This document shows, one piece after another, positions 16,231 to 25,621 of a DNA stretch of 64,000 nt. Origin of the DNA: Paenibacillus terrae (GTDB lineage: Bacteria > Bacillota > Bacilli > Paenibacillales > Paenibacillaceae). The stretch covers positions 1 to 64,000 of the forward strand of contig NZ_JTHP01000032.1 of the NCBI RefSeq assembly GCF_000943545.1, given 5' to 3'. Both the position numbers and the translations under genes were made by a program. The notes under the pieces were generated by a model that saw nothing but the letters and a program-made list of their open reading frames with translations, was not told the origin of the DNA and searched no databases. Numbering within the stretch: position 1 is the stretch's first letter; each line of letters opens with the position of its first letter.

Positions 16231-17886
16231 GTGGATAACGTTTTCTCGGAGTGGGCAGAGTCCCATTTTCCTTTATATACTGCTGACAGTATCCATTCGC
16301 TGTACAGCACCTCGAATTTTCCGATGTATAAGATTCATGAGAGTGTAACCGTACTGATTGCGATTGCCAGCGGCAAAGGTATTCTCAGGATTAATGATCA
16401 AATGTACGAGCTCATGGAAGGGAGCATCATTCTTCTCCCGGCCCATAGCCATGCCGCTTTAATTACGAATCTCCAGCAACCACTTCATGCTTATAAGCTT
16501 TTAATCCGTACGCGAGAGCAGGCAAATCCTCTACCCACAGGTGTAATGATGCGGAAAAGCGAGGTGGCCTCAAATGCTAATATTCAGTTTTTCCCTTATG
16601 AACCTGCGATTGTGGCCCATGTGGAGGAGCTGTATATCCATCGTTTACCTGCTAGTGAAGCCCGTCATGTGCAGAATCAAATTATATTTCACCAAATCAT
16701 TCTTCTACTGTTGAAACAGCAGGAGGCCAAGTATGCTGCCAGTGAGCAGCCGTCGATGGAACACAGTATTACTTATTTGGAAAACAACTATAGCGAAAAA
16801 ATAACGCGTGAGCAATTGGCCTCGATTGCAGGCGTAAGCCGATCACATTATTCTATCCAGTTTAAGCAGTTTACCGGTTTTTCCCCGAACGAATATTTGT
16901 CGCGGCTGCGCGTTCACCGAGCCAAAGAGCTGTTAATTAGCGGATCAGGCACGCTCCGGGAAATTGCGATGAAGGTAGGTTACAAGGATGAATTTTATCT
17001 AAGCCGTCGTTTTAAGCAGCATACAGGAGCATCACCTTCAAGCTACAACCGCGGATCATCCCAGCGTGTGGCTGTATTGCTCATACCTTACGCCAGCCAT
17101 CTGTTGCTGCTTGGGTTGGAACCTGCTGTCACCATTTCGGAAAGCAGCGAATATGTGAAGACGAATGGTCTGGAGCCGCCGCAAACGATGAAGTTTATAA
17201 GCACGAACTGTTCTGCTGAACAGGTGAACTCGGTATTGCTCGATACCAACATTGAGCTGATCATTGCAGCCAAACAGCATTTGCACCAATATGGGTTGAA
17301 TCCTGAGCATTTGCGAGTTGTAGCGCCTATCGTGGAAATTTCATGGATGGAAATGGGATGGAAAGAGCATCTGCGTCGTATTGCACATGCTGTTCAGCGG
17401 AGCGATCGGGCAGAGCAGTGGTTGGCTGTTTTTGAAAAGGAAGAACAGGCAGCCCGTTCACTGGTGCAGCAATGCGGAGTCGCTAATGAAATCATAACGA
17501 TTTTGGTGATTAAGCCGGATAAGCTGCTCGTTTACGGAGCGAGAAATGTCGGATATATTATCTATCAATCGCTTGGACTACGGCCTCCTGAATTGATCGG
17601 GCAGGAGATGAAGAAGCTAGGGGATCAATTTCATTCCATTCCCATTGAGATATCCCAACTCGCAGCTTATGCAGGGTCTCAATTATTGGTTGCAGTGTTT
17701 CCGGATGAGAAGGGCTCCACCGCACATAGTGAAATGATATTCAAGTCCTCCTATTGGAACAGCCTTCCCGCTGTACAGCGGAATAATGTACGTCTGCTTG
17801 ACCTGGATGAATGGTTGCCCTACAATCCGGTTTCTATTCGTTTACAGCTTCAACGCGCGGTAGCTTTATTTACAAGTAACCAATAG
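16231..17886 (+). CDS. AraC-family regulator with siderophore-binding domain, Btr-like
   Basis: A 551-residue protein: N-terminal cupin-like region (about 15-95), AraC double HTH (about 175-275, with QLASIAGVSRSHYSIQFKQF and EIAMKVGYKDEFYLSRRFKQ), then a periplasmic-binding-protein-like domain (about 280-550) with no signal peptide. This is the layout of B. subtilis Btr, which senses bacillibactin in the cytoplasm and activates the feu uptake genes. GGAGG at 16218-16222 is spaced for GTG 16231; the ATG at 16216 overlaps it and lacks its own site. It precedes a ferric-siderophore binding protein and two permeases, its likely targets. Confidence 0.87.
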   Translation: MDNVFSEWAESHFPLYTADSIHSLYSTSNFPMYKIHESVTVLIAIASGKGILRINDQMYELMEGSIILLPAHSHAALITNLQQPLHAYKLLIRTREQANPLPTGVMMRKSEVASNANIQFFPYEPAIVAHVEELYIHRLPASEARHVQNQIIFHQIILLLLKQQEAKYAASEQPSMEHSITYLENNYSEKITREQLASIAGVSRSHYSIQFKQFTGFSPNEYLSRLRVHRAKELLISGSGTLREIAMKVGYKDEFYLSRRFKQHTGASPSSYNRGSSQRVAVLLIPYASHLLLLGLEPAVTISESSEYVKTNGLEPPQTMKFISTNCSAEQVNSVLLDTNIELIIAAKQHLHQYGLNPEHLRVVAPIVEISWMEMGWKEHLRRIAHAVQRSDRAEQWLAVFEKEEQAARSLVQQCGVANEIITILVIKPDKLLVYGARNVGYIIYQSLGLRPPELIGQEMKKLGDQFHSIPIEISQLAAYAGSQLLVAVFPDEKGSTAHSEMIFKSSYWNSLPAVQRNNVRLLDLDEWLPYNPVSIRLQLQRAVALFTSNQ

Positions 17887-17956
17887 TCCAAGTCATTTTC
17901 CAAACAAAAAGGCATGGTTCGGCGCATAGTGGTTCCATATAATTAGTTCATACAAA

Positions 17957-17971
17957 TGAGAATGAATTTCA
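17957..17971 (+). promoter_or_regulatory. Fur box upstream of the siderophore uptake operon
   Basis: TGAGAAT-G-AATTTCA matches the 7-1-7 Fur consensus TGATAAT-N-ATTATCA at 12 of 14 arm positions, 97 bases before the binding-protein gene. Confidence 0.6.
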
Positions 17972-18067
17972 TAATCAATGAAAAGAGTACTAAGTTCAAG
18001 ATTAGTATCTTATCTACGATATGATGATTCATTGAACATAGCGTTTTGAAAGGGAGAGAGTTATTTT

Positions 18068-19018
18068 ATGAGAAAGCTTTTTATTCCGCTGGTACTTTTA
18101 CTTGTGGTTGTATTGAGTGCTTGTGGCGGAAATCAGGCGAACAATGCCGAGAATGGTAAAAGTTCGTCCTCTGAGGCTACTTCGGACTCGAAATCGAAAT
18201 CTACCACATTTGTCTATCAATCCGAGAATGGCCCCGTGGAGGTTCCGACCCATCCGCAACGCGTCGTTGTGCTTACCAGGTTCTTGACGGGTAACGTGAT
18301 GGCGCTCGGTGTGCCTCTAGTCGGCGTGGACGAAATGTCCAAGACCAACCCGAATTTTGAAGAGAAGCTGAAAGGCGCAGAGGCGGTTACGGACGAAAGT
18401 CTGGAGAAGATCATCGAGTTGAATCCGGATCTTATTATCGGGCTTTCAGATATTAAGAACGTCGATAAATTTAAGCAAATTGCTCCTACTGTCACTTATA
18501 CATATGGCAAGGTGGATTTCTTAACCCAGCAACGTGAAATCGGAAAATTGTTGAATAAAGAAAAAGAAGCACAAGCCTGGATCGATGATTTTACAGCCCG
18601 TGCCCAAAAAGCCGGAAAAGAAATCAAGGCGAAGATCGGTGCCAACGCGACGGTTTCGGTCATCGAGACATTCAATAAGCAGCTCTATGTCTATGGCGAT
18701 AACTTTGGACGAGGAACAGAAATTCTCTATCAGGAGTTCGGACTCGCCATGCCGAAGAAAGTCAAGGAGGCGACCCAGAAAGAAGGTTATTTTGCCTTAT
18801 CGTCTGAGGTTATGAAAGATTACCTGGGTGACTATGTCATTTTCAGTAAAAACGCGGATGAGGACAATTCGTTCCAGAATACCGAAACGTACAAGAATAT
18901 TCCCGCGGTCAAGAATCAACATGTCTTCGAGACTAACGCGAAGGCGTTCTACTTTAACGATCCACTGAGCATGGAATACCAATTGAAATTTTTTATTCAA
19001 CACTTTCTTGGTCAGTAG
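18068..19018 (+). CDS. iron-siderophore ABC transporter substrate-binding lipoprotein, FeuA-like
   Basis: A 316-residue lipoprotein: type II signal peptide with lipobox LSAC (Cys about 19), a Ser-rich linker to about 45, then a class III (FecB/BtuF-type) binding domain with HPQRVVVL, LNPDLIIGL and a long central helix. It captures an Fe(III)-siderophore at the outer membrane face of the cell for the two permeases downstream. Ribosome binding site AAAGGGAGAG. The Fur box and the upstream Btr-like gene point to iron- and ligand-dependent expression. Confidence 0.9.
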   Translation: MRKLFIPLVLLLVVVLSACGGNQANNAENGKSSSSEATSDSKSKSTTFVYQSENGPVEVPTHPQRVVVLTRFLTGNVMALGVPLVGVDEMSKTNPNFEEKLKGAEAVTDESLEKIIELNPDLIIGLSDIKNVDKFKQIAPTVTYTYGKVDFLTQQREIGKLLNKEKEAQAWIDDFTARAQKAGKEIKAKIGANATVSVIETFNKQLYVYGDNFGRGTEILYQEFGLAMPKKVKEATQKEGYFALSSEVMKDYLGDYVIFSKNADEDNSFQNTETYKNIPAVKNQHVFETNAKAFYFNDPLSMEYQLKFFIQHFLGQ

Positions 19019-19178
19019 GGGTTGATCCCTATTTCGGGACCGCAACGCTTAGGGTCGTCTACGATTGAAATCATGGCAACGATTCGTCTTTCGTTGTGAA
19101 TCATTTTTATTCGATGCGAAGGAACTGGTTATTTAACAGTTTCTTCGCATATTTCATTAAAGAAGAGATGAGAGTCCG

Positions 19179-20186
19179 ATGAAGATTAAACAACATGCTT
19201 TTCCCTTTGCATATAAGCTTCTTGGCAGCGTGCTGGCGCTCATTTTGTGTTTCATTATTTCAATGGTATTTGGTGCAGCGGAAACAACGCTCCACGACCT
19301 GTGGCTTGCTCTCACCTCGGGTACCAAGGATGACAAAATTCTCATCCTGCGCGAGATTCGGCTGCCCCGCGAGTTGGCGGCGATGCTGGTCGGTGCCGCT
19401 TTTGCCGTATCCGGAGCGATTATGCAGGGAGTTACCCGCAATCCATTGGCCGATCCGGGCTTGCTGGGCCTGACTTCCGGCGCTAATATGGCGCTCGCGT
19501 TGGCTTTCGTATTCTTCCCGGGGATCAACTACTTCGGCATTATGGTGGCCTGCTTTCTCGGTGCTGCTCTGGGCGCAGTTTTGGTCATCGTCCTTGGCTC
19601 AATGCGCCGAGGCAACCTGTCCCCGATCCGAGTCGTTCTGGCGGGAGCGGCTGTATCCGCGTTTCTGTATGCCATCTCGGATGGCGTCAGCATCGCATTT
19701 AAGATTTCAAAGGATGTATCCATGTGGACCGCCGGGGGTCTGATCGGAACGACGTGGGGACAAATACAGGCCATTGCACCAGTCATCCTTCTCGGCATTA
19801 TGGTAGCTCTGATGCTTTCCAACCAACTGAGTATTCTCAGACTGAGTGACGAAGTGGCGGCAGGATTGGGCCAAAATCTGGTATGGATCAAATCCATCCT
19901 GTTTGTCCTTGTCATTGTGATTACGGGCGCATCGGTTGCGCTTGTCGGAAACATGGCATTCGTGGGTCTAATGATTCCTCATATCGTCCGCAAGATGGTT
20001 GGCACCGATTATCGGTATATCCTGCCTTTTTCGACTTTTGCGGGAGCTACGTTCATGCTGCTCGCAGATACGCTGGGCCGCACGATTAATGCACCTTACG
20101 AGACGCCAGTGGCAGCCATCGTGGCGATGCTAGGCTTGCCCTTCTTTCTGCTCGTTGTGCGTAGAGGAGGTAAAGCTTTCTTATGA
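19179..20186 (+). CDS. FecCD-family iron-siderophore permease (first subunit)
   Basis: A 335-residue BtuC/FecCD permease with about nine to ten membrane helices. Visible family motifs are LPRELAAMLVGAAFAVSGAIMQ, TRNPLADPGLLGL and the coupling region VGLMIPHIVRKMVG. It overlaps the next permease by 4 bases, forming a FeuB/FeuC-like pair. A 160-base gap separates it from the binding-protein gene. Confidence 0.92.
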   Translation: MKIKQHAFPFAYKLLGSVLALILCFIISMVFGAAETTLHDLWLALTSGTKDDKILILREIRLPRELAAMLVGAAFAVSGAIMQGVTRNPLADPGLLGLTSGANMALALAFVFFPGINYFGIMVACFLGAALGAVLVIVLGSMRRGNLSPIRVVLAGAAVSAFLYAISDGVSIAFKISKDVSMWTAGGLIGTTWGQIQAIAPVILLGIMVALMLSNQLSILRLSDEVAAGLGQNLVWIKSILFVLVIVITGASVALVGNMAFVGLMIPHIVRKMVGTDYRYILPFSTFAGATFMLLADTLGRTINAPYETPVAAIVAMLGLPFFLLVVRRGGKAFL

Positions 20187-21190
20187 TCCTATCCGCTCTT
20201 GTTCGAAAACAACGCCTGATCCTGCTCGTCAGTTTAGGGCTAATCATTCTAACAGCTACAGCAGGCATGGCGTGGGGGTATTCCTCTTTATCGTTTGACA
20301 GGCTGATCCCTGTTTTGTTCGGTCAAGGTACCTTCAAAGAAGAATTTGTTCTGTTCTCCGTCCGGCTGCCAAGGATTTTTATTACGTTGCTATCGGGTAT
20401 GGCGCTTGCGTTATCCGGCTCTATACTGCAAAGTATCACCCGTAACGACTTGGCCGACCCAGGCATCATCGGCATTAATTCTGGGGCAGGCGTAGCGATT
20501 GCGTGCTTCTTTCTGTACTTCCCGATCGATGTCGGATCGTTCATCTATGTTCTGCCGCTTGTCGCTTTTATTGGCGCATTGGTAACAGCAGCTTTGATCT
20601 ATGTTTTCTCGTATAGCCGAACGAGCGGACTTGATCCCATCCGGCTGGTGTTGGTCGGGGTTGGTTTCTCCCTTGCGTTGTCGGGGATTATGATCGTAAT
20701 CATCTCCTCGGCTGAACGCTCGAAGGTCGATTTTATCGCGAAATGGATTGCGGGCAATATATGGGGCACGGACTGGCCGTTCATTTGGGCGCTGCTTCCC
20801 TGGCTGATCCTGCTTATCCCTTTTACCTTGTACAAGTCTCAACGGCTCAATCTTCTTGCTTTGAGCGAGCCGTCGGCGATTGGCGTCGGTCTGAAGCTTG
20901 AACGGGAACGCCTCGTTCTCATTCTGACGGCGGTCGCTGCGGCTGCATCTGCGGTATCTGTCACGGGTGGTATCGCGTTTATCGGGTTGATGGCCCCGCA
21001 CATGGCCAAGGCCTTGGTCGGGCCACGCAATCAGTTGTTCATTCCCGTCGCCGTTTTACTCGGTGGATGGCTGCTGTTAACCGCGGACACAGTCGGTCGC
21101 AATCTCACAGATCCCGACGGTATTCCCGCAGGCATCATGGTGTCGTTAATCGGTGTGCCTTATTTTGCTTATTTACTGCTTAGGAAGTAG
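20183..21190 (+). CDS. FecCD-family iron-siderophore permease (second subunit)
   Basis: A 335-residue partner permease with motifs LPRIFITLLSGMALALSGSILQ, TRNDLADPGIIGI and GLMAPHMAKALVG. Start ATG 20183 overlaps the previous stop (ATGA). No ATPase gene follows; a terminator does. As in B. subtilis FeuABC, which uses the shared ATPase YusV, this transporter must borrow an ATPase encoded elsewhere. Confidence 0.92.
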   Translation: MILSALVRKQRLILLVSLGLIILTATAGMAWGYSSLSFDRLIPVLFGQGTFKEEFVLFSVRLPRIFITLLSGMALALSGSILQSITRNDLADPGIIGINSGAGVAIACFFLYFPIDVGSFIYVLPLVAFIGALVTAALIYVFSYSRTSGLDPIRLVLVGVGFSLALSGIMIVIISSAERSKVDFIAKWIAGNIWGTDWPFIWALLPWLILLIPFTLYKSQRLNLLALSEPSAIGVGLKLERERLVLILTAVAAAASAVSVTGGIAFIGLMAPHMAKALVGPRNQLFIPVAVLLGGWLLLTADTVGRNLTDPDGIPAGIMVSLIGVPYFAYLLLRK

Positions 21191-21264
21191 CTCCGACACG
21201 AAGTCGGGTAGGTTAATTCAGGTAGTCCAGAGCTAGAGAGCTAGAGTCCCGCATTATCAATCCT

Positions 21265-21291
21265 TAAAAAACGGCAGAGATGTCGTTTTTT
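21265..21291. terminator. intrinsic terminator, usable from both sides
   Basis: AAAAAACGGCA-GAGA-TGTCGTTTTTT, between the permease operon and the convergent hydrolase gene. Confidence 0.8.
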
Positions 21292-21346
21292 ATTAGTTTA
21301 TACGAATTGGTTACTGCCAGCATTACAGCGAGGTACTAAAATACTT

Positions 21347-22351
21347 TTAACGCTGGCTGACATAATCGGCGAGGATTTTCAAGTACTCATCATTTACCAA
21401 TTTTCTGGGGGCAAATACGGCTGTTAAAAAAGTTAGAGATTTTGAATGCGCGACTTTTTCATTCATCATGGAATGGTCGGCTTCAGGTAAACGGATGACG
21501 GACAGCAGCTCTGAAGGCACCTTCTGTCGATATACTCGTTCAGTATCTTTTACATCAACGTTAATATCTTTTCCAGCCAGAACCAAGAGTACAGGAGAAT
21601 TAAAGTAGCCTAATTCTTCGGTGGAATCAGACCGGAAATTTTTGCCTATAAAGCTCCATCTTTCTTTGGAAATCAAATTGTCTGGGTTGGCTATTTTCAG
21701 GTATTCTTCATAAGAAGCTTGTTTTTGTAGTAATTGCAAAATCTGTTGATTGTAGTCCAATCTCTTTGTAATTTCTTGCGGAGTAGCCCCTTCCTGTTCC
21801 ATCTCTTTTCTGGTGTTAAATTGCCCTTGTGTAATCCAGATCACGGCGGGCGATACAAGGATGCTGAAAGCAATATTGTGCTCCTTTTTAACGATCTTCG
21901 GAATGACCCATCCTGCTTGACTGGCTCCCCATAGGCCGATTTTTTGCTTATCGATCATTGGTAAGGTTCTCGCCCAGTCTATTGCATATCGGATCTCCTG
22001 TGCCCGGTCCTCCATGCTTTGATCCTGCCAATTTCCAGGAGCGCCATTAATACCGGGCTTATTCAAGGATAAGGAGGCGTAACCCTTGGAAGCGAACCTT
22101 TCCCACAGTGGTTTGTATCCATCATCATATGTGTCATTGATAGGACCATCCCCATGGACAAAAACAACCAGTCCAATCTTTCCCGAGTGGTCCTTAGGCA
22201 AAGCTAATGTACCCGTTAATACCCCTTTAGGAGTCGTAATTTGTATTTTTTCTTCCGTCATCTTGTAGGAATTTTGATATAGAATAATCAATATTAAGGC
22301 AACAGCTAGACCTGACGCAATACCAAGGGTAAGCTTGGATGTTTTTTTCAA
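21347..22351 (-). CDS. alpha/beta hydrolase, membrane-anchored
   Basis: A 334-residue protein with an N-terminal membrane segment (about 7-26) and an alpha/beta-hydrolase fold. The oxyanion region is VVFVHGDGPIND and the nucleophile elbow GASQAGW carries the catalytic Ser. A late Asp (AGKDINVDV) and His (EADHSMMN) complete the triad. TTG 22351 follows GAGGAGAG and overlaps the GNAT stop by 4 bases. It is the last gene of a MerR-GNAT-hydrolase operon; the substrate may be an ester or acylated compound met outside the membrane. Confidence 0.85.
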   Translation of the reverse strand: MKKTSKLTLGIASGLAVALILIILYQNSYKMTEEKIQITTPKGVLTGTLALPKDHSGKIGLVVFVHGDGPINDTYDDGYKPLWERFASKGYASLSLNKPGINGAPGNWQDQSMEDRAQEIRYAIDWARTLPMIDKQKIGLWGASQAGWVIPKIVKKEHNIAFSILVSPAVIWITQGQFNTRKEMEQEGATPQEITKRLDYNQQILQLLQKQASYEEYLKIANPDNLISKERWSFIGKNFRSDSTEELGYFNSPVLLVLAGKDINVDVKDTERVYRQKVPSELLSVIRLPEADHSMMNEKVAHSKSLTFLTAVFAPRKLVNDEYLKILADYVSQR

Positions 22352-23001
22352 CGGTGTTCTCTCCTCGAATGCAGTTTAGTTTCTTTCCAAGTCATCAGAT
22401 GCCATACAGGCTCCTTGAACCAAAAATGCCGCAACCCATTGCATTTGGATTGTTCTACTTCAAACGCTAGTTTCTGATACAAACGGATGGCCCCTTGGTT
22501 CTTATGCGCTACATGAAGCGTCAACACATGAAAACCGGATTCAACCGTAAATTGCTGTGCGAAAGCTAGAAAACGTCGTCCTATTCCCTGATTACGATGA
22601 CTTGAGTGAATCGCCAAATGATCAATATAGCACTCATCTGCGGCAGGCTTATATTCCAGCACATGCATACCTGTCAAAAATTTAAATACATTGAAGCAGC
22701 CAAACTGTTTTATGAGCGGAGCCCAAGAAATGGGTTTTGTTTTAGGGAGCGAAGAGGAAGGTGCTTTCCATTTGAGGGAGAGAACACCGACAACTTCTTG
22801 GTTCTTTTTAACTACAAATTGCTTCATAGTTGAAGGATTAGGGTCTTGAACCCAGACCTTCATGAGTAACTGCTGTATATCCTGATCCTCCAGTGTAACA
22901 AGAGCTTGAAATTTAGTTTTAAATGATTCCACCAAGAGCTTACATACAGCTTCATAATCTTGCTTTTGATAAGCAACAATGTCAATTGATTCTGGACTCA
23001 T
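22348..23001 (-). CDS. GNAT-family N-acetyltransferase
   Basis: A 217-residue acetyltransferase. The acetyl-CoA loop is HRNQGIGRRFLAFA near residue 135, after the LAIHSSHR strand, and LTLHVAHKNQGAIRLYQKLAFE is the usual C-terminal half of the fold. GGGAGG precedes the ATG. It is coupled to the hydrolase gene by a 4-base overlap and lies 27 bases after the MerR-type regulator. The acceptor could be a drug, a small amine or a protein. Confidence 0.87.
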   Translation of the reverse strand: MSPESIDIVAYQKQDYEAVCKLLVESFKTKFQALVTLEDQDIQQLLMKVWVQDPNPSTMKQFVVKKNQEVVGVLSLKWKAPSSSLPKTKPISWAPLIKQFGCFNVFKFLTGMHVLEYKPAADECYIDHLAIHSSHRNQGIGRRFLAFAQQFTVESGFHVLTLHVAHKNQGAIRLYQKLAFEVEQSKCNGLRHFWFKEPVWHLMTWKETKLHSRREHR

Positions 23002-23028
23002 GTAACGGCCTCCCGCACTCTAAGAAGT

Positions 23029-23793
23029 TTATTTTACTTTTACTTGAATCTCATATTGCAGCTTGTTGTTGTCGAACATGGATAGGTAGGATTTTTCTAC
23101 TAGAATAATCTTGCTTTGGCACTTATATTGGTGCTGAGTGACATAGCGCTCTAATTGTTGGATTTCATACTCAATCTCGTCGTCTTCAGTGACGGAAAAA
23201 TGCTTATAAAGATAGCTGCCTTCTTCCAGCATATAGTCAGCTGTATCTGTCATATCTGTCGTTTCATAACATAGCTTCACTTGTCCAGAGTCAGATAGAT
23301 AATGCAGATCATTTTCAAATAACTGAGGTGGAGCGGGTCGTTGTTCGAATAAATCTCTGGCAGTGAGCTCTTGATCTCTCTCAAATGCAAACCACAGCTT
23401 TAAATGTCGGGGACCTAGCAGCCTAATCTGATACTCATTGTCCTGATGAGTGAGGTTATGATGTTCTTTTAGCACTTTGTGAATAAACTGTTCGAGCAAC
23501 TTCAAATTAGTTATTTCATCCTGTACCCTCTGCAGCGAATCCTCTAAAAGCTGGTTGTAATCATCGGCAGCGTAGGAAGTCATGCATTCTTCAATCTGAC
23601 CCACAGAGACATTTAATTTACGTAGCAATAAAATATGGGAAAGCTGATAAATTTCATGAAGCCCGTACATTCGATATTGATTTTTTTCTGTGTATGACGG
23701 ATACAGGATCCCCTTTTCTTCAAAATATCGCAGTTGATGTACAGATACATTCATAAGCTGTGAAAGCTGGCTGATCGTAATGTGTTCTTTCAA
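23029..23793 (-). CDS. MerR-family transcriptional regulator
   Basis: A 254-residue regulator: N-terminal MerR HTH (TISQLSQLMNVSVHQLRYFEEKGIL), coiled-coil region about 80-120, and a roughly 130-residue C-terminal domain resembling effector-binding (GyrI-like) modules as in multidrug sensors. AAGGAG at 23802-23807 is spaced correctly for TTG 23793 rather than TTG 23799. It heads an operon with a GNAT enzyme and a hydrolase. A perfect palindrome in its own 19-bp promoter spacer indicates classic MerR autoregulation. Confidence 0.88.
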   Translation of the reverse strand: MKEHITISQLSQLMNVSVHQLRYFEEKGILYPSYTEKNQYRMYGLHEIYQLSHILLLRKLNVSVGQIEECMTSYAADDYNQLLEDSLQRVQDEITNLKLLEQFIHKVLKEHHNLTHQDNEYQIRLLGPRHLKLWFAFERDQELTARDLFEQRPAPPQLFENDLHYLSDSGQVKLCYETTDMTDTADYMLEEGSYLYKHFSVTEDDEIEYEIQQLERYVTQHQYKCQSKIILVEKSYLSMFDNNKLQYEIQVKVK

Positions 23794-23828
23794 TGACAAG
23801 ACTCCTTATGGTGTAGTTGAATAACTTC

Positions 23829-23859
23829 ACTATAAACCTTAGGTCAGACCTAAGGTCAA
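23829..23859 (-). promoter_or_regulatory. MerR-type promoter with perfect operator
   Basis: On the minus strand: -35 TTGACC (23859-23854), 19-base spacer, -10 TATAGT (23834-23829). The spacer holds ACCTTAGGTC-A-GACCTAAGGT, a perfect palindrome at 23836-23856. A 19-bp spacer is the hallmark of promoters activated by MerR-family DNA distortion. Confidence 0.85.
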
Positions 23860-23994
23860 TAGCAAATTGACGACAGCAAAGGATGAGCAAATGAACGAAC
23901 ATAAATGATTTACCTGTCAGTGATAACCCGTTATAATTATAAGATTAGTGAGCATAAACAAGATGCTTAGGATGAAGGTTAGAATGGGGAAATC

Positions 23995-24873
23995 ATGTTG
24001 AAGACTTTCAAAAAGGTATATATTGAAATTACAAGTATCTGTAATCTCGCTTGCAGCTTTTGCCCTCAGACGCAGCGTGTTAAAAAATTTATTGATCCGG
24101 AAATTTTTCGCGACGTTCTTGATCAGGTCAAGCCGCATACGGATTTCATTTATTTGCATGTAAAAGGAGAGCCGTTGCTCCATCCGAAGATTGATCTTTT
24201 GCTGGAGAGCGCTCATGAAAAAGGATTGAAGGTGAATATTACCACCAACGGCACTTTGCTGCCCAAAACCGGACATAAGCTGTTGGGCCAACCCGCGCTA
24301 CGTCAGATGAATTTTTCGCTTCACAGCTTTGACGGGCATGAAGGCTCGGTAGATCGGGAAGGGTATTTGGGCAATATTTTTACGTTTGTAAGGGAAGCTG
24401 TGAAGCATAATGTCATTATTTCGTTCCGTCTCTGGAACCTGACTCAAGATAATTTGACTAATGTGCAGCGTCAGCGCAACCGGGAGACACTTGAGCGACT
24501 GGAGCAGGAGTTTGGGCTGGACTACCGGATTGAGGAAAAGGTTATACCTGGGAGTGGGATTAAAATTGCCCCCAACGTTTATTTGAATCAGGATCACGAA
24601 TTTGAATGGCCTAGCCTGAGTGCCCCGGAGGATGATGGCAAAGGCTTTTGCCATGCGCTTCGCAGCCAGGCGGCGGTATTGGTGGATGGAACAGTTGTCC
24701 CTTGCTGTCTTGATGGGGAAGGCGTCATTAATTTAGGTAACGTGCATGAGCAATCTTTTTCCGACATTGTTGAAGGGGAGCGCGCAAATCGCTTGTACTT
24801 CGGGTTCTCCAAAAGAGAAGCGGTGGAAGAGCTGTGCCGCAAATGCGGGTACCGTAAACGATTTGGAACATAA
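23995..24873 (+). CDS. radical SAM/SPASM protein
   Basis: A 292-residue radical SAM enzyme: CxxxCxxC cluster motif at Cys16, Cys20 and Cys23 (ICNLACSFC), the GEP motif at HVKGEPLLHP, and a C-terminal SPASM-like Cys set (GFCHA, VPCCLDG, EELCRKCG) that could bind a second 4Fe-4S cluster. It uses S-adenosylmethionine for radical chemistry, but no precursor peptide or substrate gene is adjacent, so the reaction is unknown. The gene stands alone with a strong terminator. The ribosome binding site (GGGGA, short spacing) is modest. Confidence 0.85.
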   Translation: MLKTFKKVYIEITSICNLACSFCPQTQRVKKFIDPEIFRDVLDQVKPHTDFIYLHVKGEPLLHPKIDLLLESAHEKGLKVNITTNGTLLPKTGHKLLGQPALRQMNFSLHSFDGHEGSVDREGYLGNIFTFVREAVKHNVIISFRLWNLTQDNLTNVQRQRNRETLERLEQEFGLDYRIEEKVIPGSGIKIAPNVYLNQDHEFEWPSLSAPEDDGKGFCHALRSQAAVLVDGTVVPCCLDGEGVINLGNVHEQSFSDIVEGERANRLYFGFSKREAVEELCRKCGYRKRFGT

Positions 24874-24945
24874 CTGAGATTTGGCAGGTGGAGACTTCGA
24901 ATCTATGACAAATCGCTATCCCCGTTTTGAGCTTAGGCTCATAGG

Positions 24946-24993
24946 AAAAAGCCGCTAAATACCAAGGATTGATTGGTGTTTAGCGGCTTTTTT
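24946..24993. terminator. bidirectional intrinsic terminator
   Basis: GCCGCTAAATACCA pairs with TGGTGTTTAGCGGC, flanked by AAAAA and TTTTTT. It serves the radical SAM gene and the convergent TetR gene. The stem belongs to a family also seen at 29364, 31490, 37061 and 41062. Confidence 0.85.
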
Positions 24994-25016
24994 GCGTACG
25001 TGAAACATGTTCACAT

Positions 25017-25583
25017 TCAACTGTTAGCCAGCGCTTTGGCGTGCTGTTTGCCTGCCGAGAGAAGGCTGTCACTCAGTTCAGGATCATTAACAGAACGTGC
25101 AAGCACAAGAGAACCGACCATACTGCTGAACAACGCGCTACCTTTGGACAGATCCATTCCCGCCAGATTGGAGATAAACGTAATCATACGTTTCAGCTCC
25201 TGCGTGAATATCTGCCGGATTTCTTCGGAAGAACGGGCTATGTCTACGGAAAGAGCAGGAATAATACAGCCCATTTCTGTTCGATCACGGTGATGGGTGC
25301 TTAAATAGTAGTCGATGATAACATTAATGTTGGGATCTTGCTCTTCTTGGTCAACAGCCTTCTGAAGAAGTGCGAGGGTATCACTGACAGCATAGCGACA
25401 GGCTTCGGCGACTAGCTCTTCTTTGTTGTCAAAGTGTGAATAGAACCCGCCGTGAGTTAATCCGGCCCCTTTCATAATAAAGGGCACACTTACATCGTGG
25501 ATACCGTTGGCGCGAAAAGCCTGGGCAGCACTTTCAACGATCTTACTCCGTACTTTCATCTTATGGCCTTTTGGATAAGGCAT
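25017..25583 (-). CDS. TetR-family transcriptional regulator
   Basis: A 188-residue repressor: N-terminal HTH (about 10-55, IVESAAQAFRANGIHDVSVPFIMKGAGLTHGGFYSHFDNKEEL) and a ligand-binding C-terminal domain with the TetR_C-like RTEMGCIIPALSVDIARS stretch. GGAG is spaced for ATG 25583; the GTG at 25592 is too close to it. It is divergent from a lipoamide-dehydrogenase-like gene across a region with three copies of one 16-base motif. Confidence 0.9.
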   Translation of the reverse strand: MPYPKGHKMKVRSKIVESAAQAFRANGIHDVSVPFIMKGAGLTHGGFYSHFDNKEELVAEACRYAVSDTLALLQKAVDQEEQDPNINVIIDYYLSTHHRDRTEMGCIIPALSVDIARSSEEIRQIFTQELKRMITFISNLAGMDLSKGSALFSSMVGSLVLARSVNDPELSDSLLSAGKQHAKALANS

Positions 25584-25621
25584 TGTAATCACTCCACGGC
25601 TTCATAATGCTAACTTCAAAA

